A DNA stretch of 64,000 nucleotides. Origin: Kribbella sindirgiensis. GTDB taxonomy: Bacteria > Actinomycetota > Actinomycetes > Propionibacteriales > Kribbellaceae. How positions within the stretch are numbered: position 1 is the stretch's first letter; the number at the start of each line of letters is the position of its first letter. The stretch is from the NCBI RefSeq assembly GCF_004331435.1, contig NZ_SJKA01000010.1, forward strand, positions 186,001-250,000, read 5' to 3'. The notes under the pieces are model-generated. The model saw only the letters and a program-made list of their open reading frames with translations, did no database searches and had not been told where the DNA came from. A program made the translations under genes and the position numbers. Shown one piece after another: positions 8,018-16,269 of the stretch.

Positions 8018-10135
8018 ATGAGACAGGTCTCGGATCTCCAGCGTATGGTCGCCCCGCTGAAGGTGACATCGGACTTCGAGCCGGCGGGTGACCAGCCGGC
8101 CGCGATCGCGGACCTGGAACGGCGCATCAACGCCGGCGAGCAGGACGTCGTACTGCTGGGCGCGACCGGTACGGGTAAGACCGCGACCGTCGCCTGGCTG
8201 GCCGAGCGGGTGCAGCGCCCGATGCTGATCCTGCAGCCGAACAAGACGCTCGCCGCCCAGTTCGCGAACGAGCTGCGGCAGTTCTTCCCGCACAACGCCG
8301 TCGAGTACTTCGTGTCGTACTACGACTACTACCAGCCCGAGGCGTACGTCCCGCAGACGGACACCTATATCGAGAAGGACTCCTCGATCAACGAGGAGGT
8401 CGAGCGGCTGCGGCACTCGGCGACCTGGTCGCTGCTCACCCGCCGCGACGTGATCGTGGTCGCGACCGTCTCCTGCATCTACGGCCTGGGCTCTGCCGAC
8501 GAGTACCTGAACCGCATGATCCACGTGAAGGTCGGCACCGAGATGGACCGCGACGGGCTGCTCCGGAAGCTCGTCGGCGTGCAGTACGCGCGCAACGACC
8601 TGGCCGGGACCCGCGGCACCTTCCGGGTTCGCGGCGACACGCTCGAGGTCTTCCCGGTGTACCAGGAGCTCGCCGTCCGGGTGGAGTTCTTCGGCGACGA
8701 GATCGAGCGTGTGATGACGCTGCACCCGCTGACCGGCGAGGTGCTCAGCGAGGAGGACGAGGTCTACATCGGCGCGGCCACGCACTACGTGACCGCTCCG
8801 GAGCGGATGGAGCGTGCGATCACGTCGATCGAGGCCGAGCTGGAGGAGCGGCTGGCCGAGCTCGAGCGCGGCGGGCAGTTGCTGGAGGCGCAGCGGCTGC
8901 GGATGCGGACGACGTACGACATCGAGATGATGCGGCAGATCGGGACCTGCTCCGGGATCGAGAACTACTCCCGGCACACCGACGGCCGCGAGGCCGGTAC
9001 GGCGCCGCACTGCCTGCTGGACTACTTCCCCGAGGACTTCGTGCTGGTCATCGACGAGTCGCACGTGACCGTCCCGCAGATCGGCGGGATGTACGAGGGG
9101 GACATGTCCCGGAAGCGGACCCTGGTCGAGCACGGGTTCCGGCTGCCCTCGGCGATGGACAACCGGCCGCTGCGCTGGGAGGAGTTCCTGGAGCGGATCG
9201 GCCAGACGGTGTACCTGTCCGCGACCCCGGGGCAGTACGAGCAGGACAAGTCCGACGGGTACGTCGAGCAGCTCATCCGGCCGACCGGTCTGGTCGACCC
9301 CGAGGTGATCGTGAAGCCGACCAAGGGCCAGATCGACGACCTGATCCACGAGATCCGGCTCCGGGTCGAGCGCGACGAGCGGGTCCTGGTCACGACGCTC
9401 ACCAAGAAGATGTCCGAGGACCTGACCGACTACCTGCTCGAGATGGGGATCCGGACCAGGTACCTGCACAGCGAGGTCGACACGCTCCGCCGGGTCGAGC
9501 TGCTCCGCGAGCTCCGGATGGGGGAGTACGACGTTCTCGTCGGCATCAACCTGCTCCGTGAGGGCCTGGACCTGCCCGAGGTGTCGCTGGTCGCGATTCT
9601 GGACGCCGACAAGGAAGGCTTCCTGCGGTCGGGCCGGTCGCTGATCCAGACCATCGGCCGCGCCGCGCGGAACGTGTCCGGCCAGGTGTTCATGTACGCC
9701 GACAAGATCACCCCGTCGATGGAGCAGGCGATCGACGAGACCAACCGCCGCCGCGCGAAACAGATCGCCTACAACGAGGCGAACGGGGTCGACCCGCAGC
9801 CGCTGCGGAAGAAGATCGCCGACATCACCGACATGCTGGCCCGCGAGGACGCCGACACCGCCGAGCTGCTCGGCTCCGGCCGCACCCAGTCGCGCGGCAA
9901 GGCACCGGTCCCGGGCGGGGGCAAGGGCCGTGCTGGTGACAAGGCCGGCGAGAAGGCCAAGGAACTGGCCGGCGGCCTCCCGTCGTCCGACCTGGCCGAC
10001 CTGATCCAGCAGCTCACCGACCAGATGCACAACGCCGCCGCCGAGCTCCAGTTCGAGGTCGCCGCCCGCTACCGCGACGAGATCTCCGAACTGAAGAAGG
10101 AACTCCGCCAGATGACCAACGCGGGCGCGAAGTAG
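8018..10135 (+). CDS. uvrB: Excinuclease ABC subunit B
   Basis: The damage-verifying helicase-like subunit of nucleotide excision repair, which loads from UvrA and recruits UvrC. At 705 residues it is full length. Visible motifs are Walker A GATGTGKT, the beta-hairpin YVSYYDYYQPEAY region (reads FVSYYDYYQPEAYVPQ), VIDESH, the SATP motif (YLSATPGQYE), TIGRAARN, and a C-terminal UVR motif that binds UvrC. I chose ATG 8018 (MRQVSDLQRMVAP), which matches other actinobacterial UvrB N-termini; an upstream GTG (8009) is less likely. No LexA box is visible upstream. Confidence 0.97.
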   Translation: MRQVSDLQRMVAPLKVTSDFEPAGDQPAAIADLERRINAGEQDVVLLGATGTGKTATVAWLAERVQRPMLILQPNKTLAAQFANELRQFFPHNAVEYFVSYYDYYQPEAYVPQTDTYIEKDSSINEEVERLRHSATWSLLTRRDVIVVATVSCIYGLGSADEYLNRMIHVKVGTEMDRDGLLRKLVGVQYARNDLAGTRGTFRVRGDTLEVFPVYQELAVRVEFFGDEIERVMTLHPLTGEVLSEEDEVYIGAATHYVTAPERMERAITSIEAELEERLAELERGGQLLEAQRLRMRTTYDIEMMRQIGTCSGIENYSRHTDGREAGTAPHCLLDYFPEDFVLVIDESHVTVPQIGGMYEGDMSRKRTLVEHGFRLPSAMDNRPLRWEEFLERIGQTVYLSATPGQYEQDKSDGYVEQLIRPTGLVDPEVIVKPTKGQIDDLIHEIRLRVERDERVLVTTLTKKMSEDLTDYLLEMGIRTRYLHSEVDTLRRVELLRELRMGEYDVLVGINLLREGLDLPEVSLVAILDADKEGFLRSGRSLIQTIGRAARNVSGQVFMYADKITPSMEQAIDETNRRRAKQIAYNEANGVDPQPLRKKIADITDMLAREDADTAELLGSGRTQSRGKAPVPGGGKGRAGDKAGEKAKELAGGLPSSDLADLIQQLTDQMHNAAAELQFEVAARYRDEISELKKELRQMTNAGAK

Positions 10136-10137
10136 CC

Positions 10138-11025
10138 TCAGCTCCGGCGTACGACGGTCTCGTGGGGCGACTCGTCCACGGTCAGGGTGAAGATGTCCGG
10201 CCGGGCGTAATGACCGACCGAGTCGAAGTCGAAGTACCCGCGATCGAGCTCGGCGAGGTCGAGCTCCGCGAGCAGGACGCCCTCGCCGGCGCGCAACGGT
10301 CCGGCGAGGATCTCGCCCAGCGGGGAGACGATCGTGCTGCCGCCATTGATCAGCACCGTGTCGCCTTGGGCCAGGTATTGGTTCGCGCTGATCACGAAGC
10401 AGCGGCCTTCGAGCGCGATGTGCCGCATCGTCGCCTGCCACTGCTCCCGGTCGTCGACGGTCGGCGCGCACCAGATCTGCACGCCCTTGGCGTACATGGA
10501 CTGCCGGAACAGCGGCATGTAGTTCTCCCAGCAGATCGCGGCGCCCAGCACCCCGAGGTCCGTCCGGACCGCGGGCATCGTCGAGCCGTCGCCCTGGCCC
10601 CACAGGTACCGTTCGGCCGCGGTCGGCATCAGTTTGCGGTGGTGGGCGACCAGCCCGTCGCGCGGGTCGACGAACACCGCGGTGCAGTACAGCGTCCCGC
10701 CGTCCCGTTCGATCACGCCGGCGACGAGGTGGACGTCGAGCTCCGCCGCGAGCTCGGCCAGCCGCGTGATCTCCGGCCCGTCCAGCTCGACGGCGGCCTC
10801 CCGGTACCGGCGGAACAGCTCGCGGCCTTCCGGTGACCGCGATCCTACGGTGATCCCGAAGTCGTACCCCTTCGGATAGCCACCGAGCAACGCCTCCGGC
10901 AGCACCACCAGCCGCGCCCCACCCGCCGCGGCCTCCCGAATCCACCGCTCCGCCTTCACGACGGTCGCGGCCGTGTCGAACAGCTCAGCCCCAACCTGCA
11001 CAGCAGCCACCACAACAGAACCCAT
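10138..11025 (-). CDS. Carbon-nitrogen hydrolase of the nitrilase family
   Basis: A 295-residue nitrilase-superfamily enzyme. The Glu-Lys-Cys triad is visible in order: LPEALLGGYPKG, HRKLMPTAAERYLWGQGDGS and AAICWENYMPLFR. The GDGS and CWENYMPL signatures are those of true nitrilase/cyanide-dihydratase branch proteins rather than amidases, so it probably hydrolyses an organic nitrile to the acid plus ammonia. Substrate not predictable. The start is the ATG giving MGSVVVAAVQVGAEL; longer readings upstream lack family similarity. It converges on uvrB with only two bases between stops. Its 5' end abuts a gene remnant. Confidence 0.88.
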   Translation of the reverse strand: MGSVVVAAVQVGAELFDTAATVVKAERWIREAAAGGARLVVLPEALLGGYPKGYDFGITVGSRSPEGRELFRRYREAAVELDGPEITRLAELAAELDVHLVAGVIERDGGTLYCTAVFVDPRDGLVAHHRKLMPTAAERYLWGQGDGSTMPAVRTDLGVLGAAICWENYMPLFRQSMYAKGVQIWCAPTVDDREQWQATMRHIALEGRCFVISANQYLAQGDTVLINGGSTIVSPLGEILAGPLRAGEGVLLAELDLAELDRGYFDFDSVGHYARPDIFTLTVDESPHETVVRRS

Positions 11026-11043
11026 GCCGAGCAGCGTAGTTCT

Positions 11044-11139
11044 GTCCCGGACGACGAGGTGCTGGAGCTGATCGACGCGTCGTACGACACCGTGGTGGCC
11101 AAGCTGCCGAGGCGGCAACGACCCACGACCGGTGACTGA
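11044..11139 (+). pseudogene. C-terminal remnant of a MmcQ/YjbR-family gene
   Basis: A 31-codon open stretch reading VPDDEVLELIDASYDTVV, then AKLPRRQRPTTGD and a TGA stop. This matches the end of MmcQ/YjbR DNA-binding-like proteins (ELL..SYdlVvakLPkk.R). Only about a quarter of the usual 115 residues remain. The upstream part is replaced by the start of the divergent nitrilase gene, which suggests a deletion or rearrangement at this junction. There is no start codon or ribosome site of its own. Confidence 0.65.
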
Positions 11140-11257
11140 TCGGCCGTGAATGGGTCACGGGCTGCAACTATTCCCTGACGGGGCTGTGACGATTTCGACA
11201 GGCGGACACGGCGTCCTGGATTTGGAGACTTGGACATCCAGCCGTCAGAATGGTCCT

Positions 11258-11385
11258 TGAGAAGGGGAGTATTCCTTTTGCGGCGGCATCGTCATCACGG
11301 TCAGGGCTCGTCCCGAACCCGGTGCCCTCGGCGTCACACCGATCATGACGATCACCCGGTGTGACGCGGAAGAGACCTTCGGAGT
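11258..11385 (+). promoter_or_regulatory. Manganese riboswitch (yybP-ykoY) in the terC leader
   Basis: The leader carries AAGGGGAGTA at 11262-11271 and GAGACCTT at 11372-11379, the two conserved strands of the yybP-ykoY core. AAGG and CCTT close the P1 stem. The stretch between contains a GC-rich arm (TCACCGATCATGA.. with ACCCGGTGTGACGC). In this class Mn2+ docks two helices and switches on the downstream gene. It stands 30 bases upstream of the terC start, and TerC/Alx/MneP exporters are the classic partners. Exact ends are estimated by eye. Confidence 0.87.
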
Positions 11386-11415
11386 CGATTTTTCGTCTGA
11401 GCTCCGGAGGATTCT

Positions 11416-12447
11416 GTGCACGTAGCTGACTATGTCTGGTACATCACCGTCGGCATCCTGCTGGCGCTGCTGGCCTTCGACGTCTTCGTCATCGGCCGCC
11501 GCCCGCACGAGCCGAGCACCCGCGAATCGGCCACCGCGATCGCGTTCTACGTCGGACTCGCGGTCGTCTTCGGCCTCGGGGTCTGGTGGTTCTCCGGCGG
11601 GCAGTACGCCGGGGAGTTCTTCGCCGGCTGGCTCACCGAGTACAGCCTGAGCGTCGACAACCTGTTCATCTTCTTGATCATCATGTCCAGGTTCGGCGTC
11701 CCGAGGAAGTACCAGCAGACCGCCCTGCTGGTCGGCATCATCCTGGCGCTGGTGTTCCGCGGCATCTTCATCGCCGTCGGCGCGGCCGCGATCAACCAGT
11801 TCTCGTGGATCTTCTACATCTTCGGCGCGTTCCTGGTCTACACCGCGATCCACCTCGCCAAGCAGGGCGAGAACGACGACGAGGACTTCAAGGAGAACGC
11901 GGTCATCCGGTTCGCGAAGCGCCGGCTGCGGGCCACCGACGAGTACAACGGCGTGAAGCTGACCGTGAAGAAGAACGGCAGCCGGTTCGTCACCCCGATG
12001 GCGATCGTGATCATCGCGCTCGGCACCACCGACCTGCTGTTCGCGCTCGACTCGATCCCGGCGATCTACGGCCTGACGCAGGAGCCGTTCCTGGTCTTCA
12101 CCGCGAACGTGTTCGCGCTGATGGGTCTGCGGCAGCTGTACTTCCTGCTCGGTGACCTGCTCCGCCGCCTGGTGTACCTGTCTCTCGGCCTGTCGGTGGT
12201 GCTCGCGTTCATCGGCGTGAAGCTGGTGCTGCACGCGATGCACGTGAACGAGCTGCCGTTCATCAACGGCGGTCACCACATCGAGTGGGCGCCCGAGATC
12301 CCGATCTGGTTCTCGCTCGGCTTCATCATCGTGACGCTCGGCATCACGACGATCCTCAGCCTGCGCAAGTCCCGCACGATGCCGCCGGACACCCCGGCCG
12401 ACGAGCTCGAGGCCCCCGAGCCGGAGCTGCACCGCAAAGAGTCCTGA
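11416..12447 (+). CDS. TerC/Alx-family membrane protein, probable manganese exporter
   Basis: 343 residues, GTG start behind CTCCGGAGG. About nine membrane helices carry the TerC signatures: TEYSLSVDNLFIF with its membrane aspartate, and the second repeat GTTDLLFALDSIPAI. A cytoplasmic loop (residues 155-190) separates the two halves. TerC/Alx (MeeY/MeeF) proteins export Mn2+, helping load secreted metalloproteins and prevent manganese toxicity. The manganese riboswitch directly upstream supports this role over tellurite resistance, after which the family is named. A strong terminator follows the stop. Confidence 0.92.
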   Translation: MHVADYVWYITVGILLALLAFDVFVIGRRPHEPSTRESATAIAFYVGLAVVFGLGVWWFSGGQYAGEFFAGWLTEYSLSVDNLFIFLIIMSRFGVPRKYQQTALLVGIILALVFRGIFIAVGAAAINQFSWIFYIFGAFLVYTAIHLAKQGENDDEDFKENAVIRFAKRRLRATDEYNGVKLTVKKNGSRFVTPMAIVIIALGTTDLLFALDSIPAIYGLTQEPFLVFTANVFALMGLRQLYFLLGDLLRRLVYLSLGLSVVLAFIGVKLVLHAMHVNELPFINGGHHIEWAPEIPIWFSLGFIIVTLGITTILSLRKSRTMPPDTPADELEAPEPELHRKES

Positions 12448-12455
12448 ACAAGTGG

Positions 12456-12491
12456 ATCGCCCCGGACCGCGCAGTCGCGGTCCGGGGCGAT
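12456..12491. terminator. Bidirectional hairpin terminator after terC
   Basis: A perfect 16-bp stem (ATCGCCCCGGACCGCG and its complement) with a CAGT loop, followed by TTCTTG. It lies 8 bases after the terC stop and 10 bases before the stop of the converging NlpC/P60 gene, so it serves both. Confidence 0.88.
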
Positions 12492-12501
12492 TCTTGTGCG
12501 T

Positions 12502-13368
12502 TCAGAAGCGGGCGGCGGTGAGCAGGGTTGCTCGGCGGTCGGTGGTGAGGGGCTCGTTTTCCAGGCGTTTGCCGGTTTCGGAGGCGTGCAGCATGCCGGC
12601 GGGGGAGACGAAGCCGACGTGGTGCACCGGTTTGCCGGGGCGTGCGAAGAAGTACAGGTCACCGGGCCGGGCGTCGTCGATCGGGATATTCGGCAGTGTG
12701 TCCGCCTGATCGTGGGCGTCCCGCGGTGTCCGCAGCCCGAGCACCCGGCTCACGGTGTGGATCAGCCCGGAGCAGTCCAGCCCGTACGCCGACGTACCGC
12801 CCCACAGGTACTCCAGCCCGAGGAACTGCTCGCCGAGACGCAGCCGCTCCTCGGCATCGGACGGCTCGGACACGGACCGCAGTACGGCGTCCGCCAGCCA
12901 GCCCGACCCGCCGTCGGGCGTCGCCACCCGCGTATACCCGTCAGCGTGCTCGTCAGAGGCCAGCAGCGTCCCGAACGACAGCTCCAACACCGCCCTGCCA
13001 CCAGGCTCGGCCAGCAACGAGGCCGTCGGTACGGCGATGGCGACCGGATCAGACGCGCTCTGCGGCAACTCGCCCAAGTGACTCGACGGAACCCAACCGG
13101 GGTACCCGAGCTCGTCCTGAGACGACGGTTGCCACGGTGCGAGAACCTCGGACCAGCCGTCCCGCTCCGAGCGCACCAGAACGGGCTCGGCGAACAGCAG
13201 CTGGGTGAGGGTCCGGCCGTGCAGGCCGAGCCGGGTCTCGGTGTCCATCGACTTGGCCCACGCGGCCACGTCGGGTTGGGCGGCGGTGGCCGGCGCGTCG
13301 ATGTCGCGCGGCGCGTCCGGGGAAGTCCAGACCGTACTGATCGGGACCTTGGCGGCGGCTAACTTCAT
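12502..13368 (-). CDS. YkfC-like NlpC/P60 gamma-D-glutamyl peptidase
   Basis: A 288-residue cytoplasmic-looking peptidase with no signal peptide. The N-terminal half (1-170) holds two SH3b-like repeats (WSEVLAPWQP..GYPGWVPSSHL and GYTRVATPDGGSGWLAD). The C-terminal NlpC/P60 domain has the nucleophile in GLDCSGLIHT and the histidine in PVHHVGFV. This is the domain order of Bacillus YkfC, which cuts L-Ala-gamma-D-Glu dipeptides from murein peptides. The ATG start overlaps the stop of the epimerase gene (ATGA). Together they release and convert the dipeptide, so this is the peptidase of a wall-recycling operon. Confidence 0.85.
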   Translation of the reverse strand: MKLAAAKVPISTVWTSPDAPRDIDAPATAAQPDVAAWAKSMDTETRLGLHGRTLTQLLFAEPVLVRSERDGWSEVLAPWQPSSQDELGYPGWVPSSHLGELPQSASDPVAIAVPTASLLAEPGGRAVLELSFGTLLASDEHADGYTRVATPDGGSGWLADAVLRSVSEPSDAEERLRLGEQFLGLEYLWGGTSAYGLDCSGLIHTVSRVLGLRTPRDAHDQADTLPNIPIDDARPGDLYFFARPGKPVHHVGFVSPAGMLHASETGKRLENEPLTTDRRATLLTAARF

Positions 13369-14423
13369 ACCGTCAAGCCTGTCACGCCCAGTCCCGGAGC
13401 AGAAGGCAGGTGGATCAGCGAGCCGTCGTACCGGATCCCGCCGGTCACGGGCGCCTCGCGGAGCCACCAGGCGGCGTCGAGGTCGTTGACCGCCGTCGTC
13501 GGGTACGCCGAGACCAGCGCGGCGGCCGCGCCGACGCCGACGTGGCTCTCCATCATGCAGCCGACGATTGCGCCGAGCCCGTGCTCGCGGGCGAGTTCGA
13601 GAAGTGTCCGCGCCGTGGCCAGCCCGGCGCATTTCGCGAGCTTCACGTTCACCAGGTCGGCCGCGCCGTGCCGGATCACCGCCACCAGGTCGCGGACGCC
13701 GTACACGGACTCGTCGGCGAGGATCGGCGTGTTGACCCGGTCCGTCACCCAGGCCATCCCCTCGAGGTCGGCCGCCGCGACAGGCTGCTCCACAAGCTCG
13801 ATGTCGCAGTCCTCGATCGCCCGGATCACCGTGACGGCGTCGCGCCGCGTCCAGCCCTGGTTGGCGTCCAGGCGCAGTCGCGGCCCGGGTCCGATCGCGT
13901 CCCGGACCCGGCGGACGCGCTCGATGTCGCCGGCCGCGTCGGTGCCGACCTTGATCTTGAGTACGTCGAACCCGTCCGCGACGCGTGCCTTCCCGGCGTC
14001 GGCCAGCGCGTCCGCATCACCGACCGACAGCGTCACATCCGTCCGCACCACGTCCGTCGTCGATCCCAGGAACCCGTGCAGCGTCTGCCCGCGCCGCCGC
14101 GCCGCGAGGTCGTGCAGCGCCACGTCGACCGCGTCCTTCGCCCCGAAGTTGCCGACCACCGCACTCTGCACGCGCCGCAGCGCCTCGGTGAGGTCGTCCG
14201 GGCCCAGGCCGTCGAGCGCTGTGGCGATAGGCCCTTCGATACAGGCCTGCGAGCCGGCTAGGGAGTCGCCGGTCACCTTCCACACCTGCGGCGCCTCGCC
14301 CCAGCCGCTGTGCTCGCCGTCGCTGATCTCGACCAGGAGCGACTCGACGTGGGTCGCAGTACGCAGCGCGGTGACGAACGGGGTGTGCAGCGGTGCCGAG
14401 ACACGATGGGTGGTGAGCTTCAC
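13365..14423 (-). CDS. L-Ala-D/L-Glu epimerase (dipeptide epimerase, YkfB-like)
   Basis: A 352-residue enolase-superfamily enzyme. Visible active-site elements are KIKVGT (the KxK base pair), LDANQGW (metal Asp), ELVEQP (metal Glu), LADES (metal Asp), the acid/base lysine in NVKLAKCAG, and the DLDAAWW region near the end. These fit the muconate-lactonizing subgroup and the dipeptide epimerases, which convert L-Ala-D-Glu to L-Ala-L-Glu. The GTG start has a GGAGG site 7 bases upstream. It overlaps both neighbours by 4 bases, one of which is a YkfC-like peptidase, so this function is well supported. Confidence 0.88.
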   Translation of the reverse strand: MKLTTHRVSAPLHTPFVTALRTATHVESLLVEISDGEHSGWGEAPQVWKVTGDSLAGSQACIEGPIATALDGLGPDDLTEALRRVQSAVVGNFGAKDAVDVALHDLAARRRGQTLHGFLGSTTDVVRTDVTLSVGDADALADAGKARVADGFDVLKIKVGTDAAGDIERVRRVRDAIGPGPRLRLDANQGWTRRDAVTVIRAIEDCDIELVEQPVAAADLEGMAWVTDRVNTPILADESVYGVRDLVAVIRHGAADLVNVKLAKCAGLATARTLLELAREHGLGAIVGCMMESHVGVGAAAALVSAYPTTAVNDLDAAWWLREAPVTGGIRYDGSLIHLPSAPGLGVTGLTV

Positions 14424-15247
14424 CGCACTGCCTCCAGGTTGTGCCGGTGGTTCCAGGCCTCGAGCGCGATCGACGCGATCAGATGCTGCGCGTCGGGATC
14501 CGGCAGGTCTGACGTCGTACACACGACGAGCACGAACGGGTCGGCGTCCTTCGGGCGAACGATGCCGCCGTCGTGCCGGATCCGGGTGTCCCAGCCGTTC
14601 TTGTGCTCGACGCGCGTCCGTTTCGGCAGCAGGGCGGGGATCTCGCCGTTCCACTGGTTGCCGGCCAGCAGTTCGCGCAGGTACTCGCCGGACTCGCCCT
14701 GCTGGTTGCCGACCGCAACGAGCACACCGGCCATCCCGGCCGGGCTCATCAGGTTGCTGATCCCGGCGCGTGCGGCGGGGACGTCGTCGATGCCGCGCTG
14801 GATCTTGGACTCGGGGGCCGGCGAGCTGGGCAGCGTCGCCGCGGCCAGCGCGGCGTGGGCCGCCGGGATCCCGACCTGTTCGAGCACGAGGTCGGTCGCC
14901 AGATTGCTGGAGCGGGCGATCATCTCGGTGGCCAGCCAGTTGAGCGGCACCTTCTTGCCCAGCTGCTTCCAGGTCTTCGGCGCCTCGTCCTCCTCGGGGT
15001 TCACACCGAACCGGCCGCCGGCCGCGGACGCGAAGTCGTTGTGCACGGCCACCTGCTGGAAGATCGACAGCTCACCCGCGTCGATCTTGCGCATCATCGC
15101 CATCGCCACCGGCAGCTTCATCGTGCTCGCGGAGTAGTGCGCCCGCTCCGCCTCGTGCACGAACACCGGCGTACCGTCCAAGCGGCCCAGCCAGACCCCG
15201 AACTCCCCGGCCCCGTCGACCTGCCGCAGCAGCTCCGCGATTCCCAT
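14420..15247 (-). CDS. Class A beta-lactamase-fold serine hydrolase, cytoplasmic
   Basis: 275 residues with the three penicillin-recognising motifs: STMK (nucleophile SxxK), SSN (equivalent of SDN) and HKNGW where beta-lactamases have KTG. There is no signal peptide or lipobox, so unlike resistance enzymes it should act in the cytoplasm. As first gene of an operon with a dipeptide epimerase and NlpC/P60 peptidase, it is more likely a peptidase or esterase acting on recycled murein peptides than an antibiotic-resistance enzyme. Start ATG 15247 has GGGTGA upstream; a GTG at 15256 is possible. Confidence 0.82.
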   Translation of the reverse strand: MGIAELLRQVDGAGEFGVWLGRLDGTPVFVHEAERAHYSASTMKLPVAMAMMRKIDAGELSIFQQVAVHNDFASAAGGRFGVNPEEDEAPKTWKQLGKKVPLNWLATEMIARSSNLATDLVLEQVGIPAAHAALAAATLPSSPAPESKIQRGIDDVPAARAGISNLMSPAGMAGVLVAVGNQQGESGEYLRELLAGNQWNGEIPALLPKRTRVEHKNGWDTRIRHDGGIVRPKDADPFVLVVCTTSDLPDPDAQHLIASIALEAWNHRHNLEAVR

Positions 15248-15291
15248 GCCGCTCACCCAATCACAGCGAGAGACCTGGCAGACTGCCGAGG

Positions 15292-16269
15292 GTGTCCAGG
15301 GCTTTAGGCATCCTTCTCGGCTTCGCCGCCGACCGCGTGTTCGGCGATCCCCGCCGGTTCCACCCGGTCGCCGGCTTCGGCCAGACCGCGGCCCGCCTCG
15401 AAAAACACCTGTACGCCGACTCGCGCCCAGCGGGCGCTGCGTACACGGCGATCCTCGTAGGTACCACTACGGTCCTGGGGCTTGCGGTCGAGCAGGTCAC
15501 CCGCAAGCATCCGATCCTGCACACCGCCGCGACCGCCGCCGCCACCTGGACCGTCCTAGGTGCGCGGAGCCTCGAGCGGGAGGCCGAGACGATGGCCGGG
15601 CTGCTGGAGGAGAAGGACATCCCGGCGGCGCGTGACCGGCTCAGCCATCTGTGCGCCCGCGATGCGACCGGCCTCGAGGCCGACGAACTGGCCCGTGCGA
15701 CGGTGGAGTCGATCGCCGAGAACACGTCGGACGCGTGCGTGGCGCCGCTGCTCTGGGGCGGTGTCCTCGGCGTTCCAGGGCTGCTCGGGTATCGCGCGGC
15801 GAACACACTCGACGCGATGGTCGGGTACAAGTCGCCGAAGTACCAGAACTTCGGGTGGGCGTCGGCGCGGTTGGACGACGTACTCAATCTGCTGCCGGCG
15901 CGGGTGTGCGCGTTGCTGACCGGTGTCGCGGCGGGTCGGGTGCAGGAGACGGCGCGCGTGTGGCGGCGGGATGCGCCGAAGCATCCGAGTCCGAACGCCG
16001 GGCCGGTCGAGGCGGCGTTCGCCGGGGCGCTCGGGCTGACGCTCGGCGGGCGGAACAGCTACGGGACCTACGCGGAGGATCGCGGCACGCTGGGCGACGG
16101 CCCGGCGCCAACAGTCGCCGACGTACGCCGTACCGCCGCCCTCGCCCGCCGCGTCACCGCAGCCGCCGCCCTCACCGCCATCCTTGCGTTACGTCCGAAG
16201 AAGCGGAGAGACGTCTCGCCACTTCTTCGGACGCAAGCGGTTGATCGGAGGGGGAAGCGATGGGGTTGA
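15292..16269 (+). CDS. cbiB: Adenosylcobinamide-phosphate synthase (CbiB/CobD)
   Basis: Membrane enzyme that attaches aminopropanol phosphate (or aminopropanol) to adenosylcobyric acid. Hallmarks are the N-terminal GFAADRVFGDPRRFHPVAGFG, ESIAENTSDACVAPLLWG, YRAANTLDAMVGYKSPKY, the NLLPAR motif, and SPNAGPVEAAFAGALG. At 325 residues it is of usual length, but the last 25 residues (KKRRDVSPLLRTQ...) are an unusual basic extension created by a large palindrome. The GTG start is divergent from the serine hydrolase with 44 bases between. It overlaps the next gene by 10 bases. Confidence 0.92.
   Translation: MSRALGILLGFAADRVFGDPRRFHPVAGFGQTAARLEKHLYADSRPAGAAYTAILVGTTTVLGLAVEQVTRKHPILHTAATAAATWTVLGARSLEREAETMAGLLEEKDIPAARDRLSHLCARDATGLEADELARATVESIAENTSDACVAPLLWGGVLGVPGLLGYRAANTLDAMVGYKSPKYQNFGWASARLDDVLNLLPARVCALLTGVAAGRVQETARVWRRDAPKHPSPNAGPVEAAFAGALGLTLGGRNSYGTYAEDRGTLGDGPAPTVADVRRTAALARRVTAAAALTAILALRPKKRRDVSPLLRTQAVDRRGKRWG
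16183..16237. repeat. Long near-perfect palindrome inside the cbiB 3' end
   Basis: CGTCCGAAGAAG (16192-16203) pairs with CTTCTTCGGACG (16222-16233), around a centre that contains the palindrome GAGACGTCTC. Outer arms CTTG/CAAG extend it to about 54 bases. It encodes the odd basic tail of CbiB and lies just before the ribosome site of the next gene. It could be an attenuator hairpin or a small mobile palindromic unit. No second copy was seen in this window. Confidence 0.75.

Noticed and set aside
7877..10945. A 1022-codon minus-strand frame opposite uvrB
   Set aside because: Antisense shadow of uvrB, with low-complexity DRRHLGVDQ-type composition. UvrB itself is unquestionable.
14420..15247. 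Antibiotic-resistance beta-lactamase
   Set aside because: It has no export signal, KTG is replaced by HKNGW, and it is coupled to murein-peptide enzymes.
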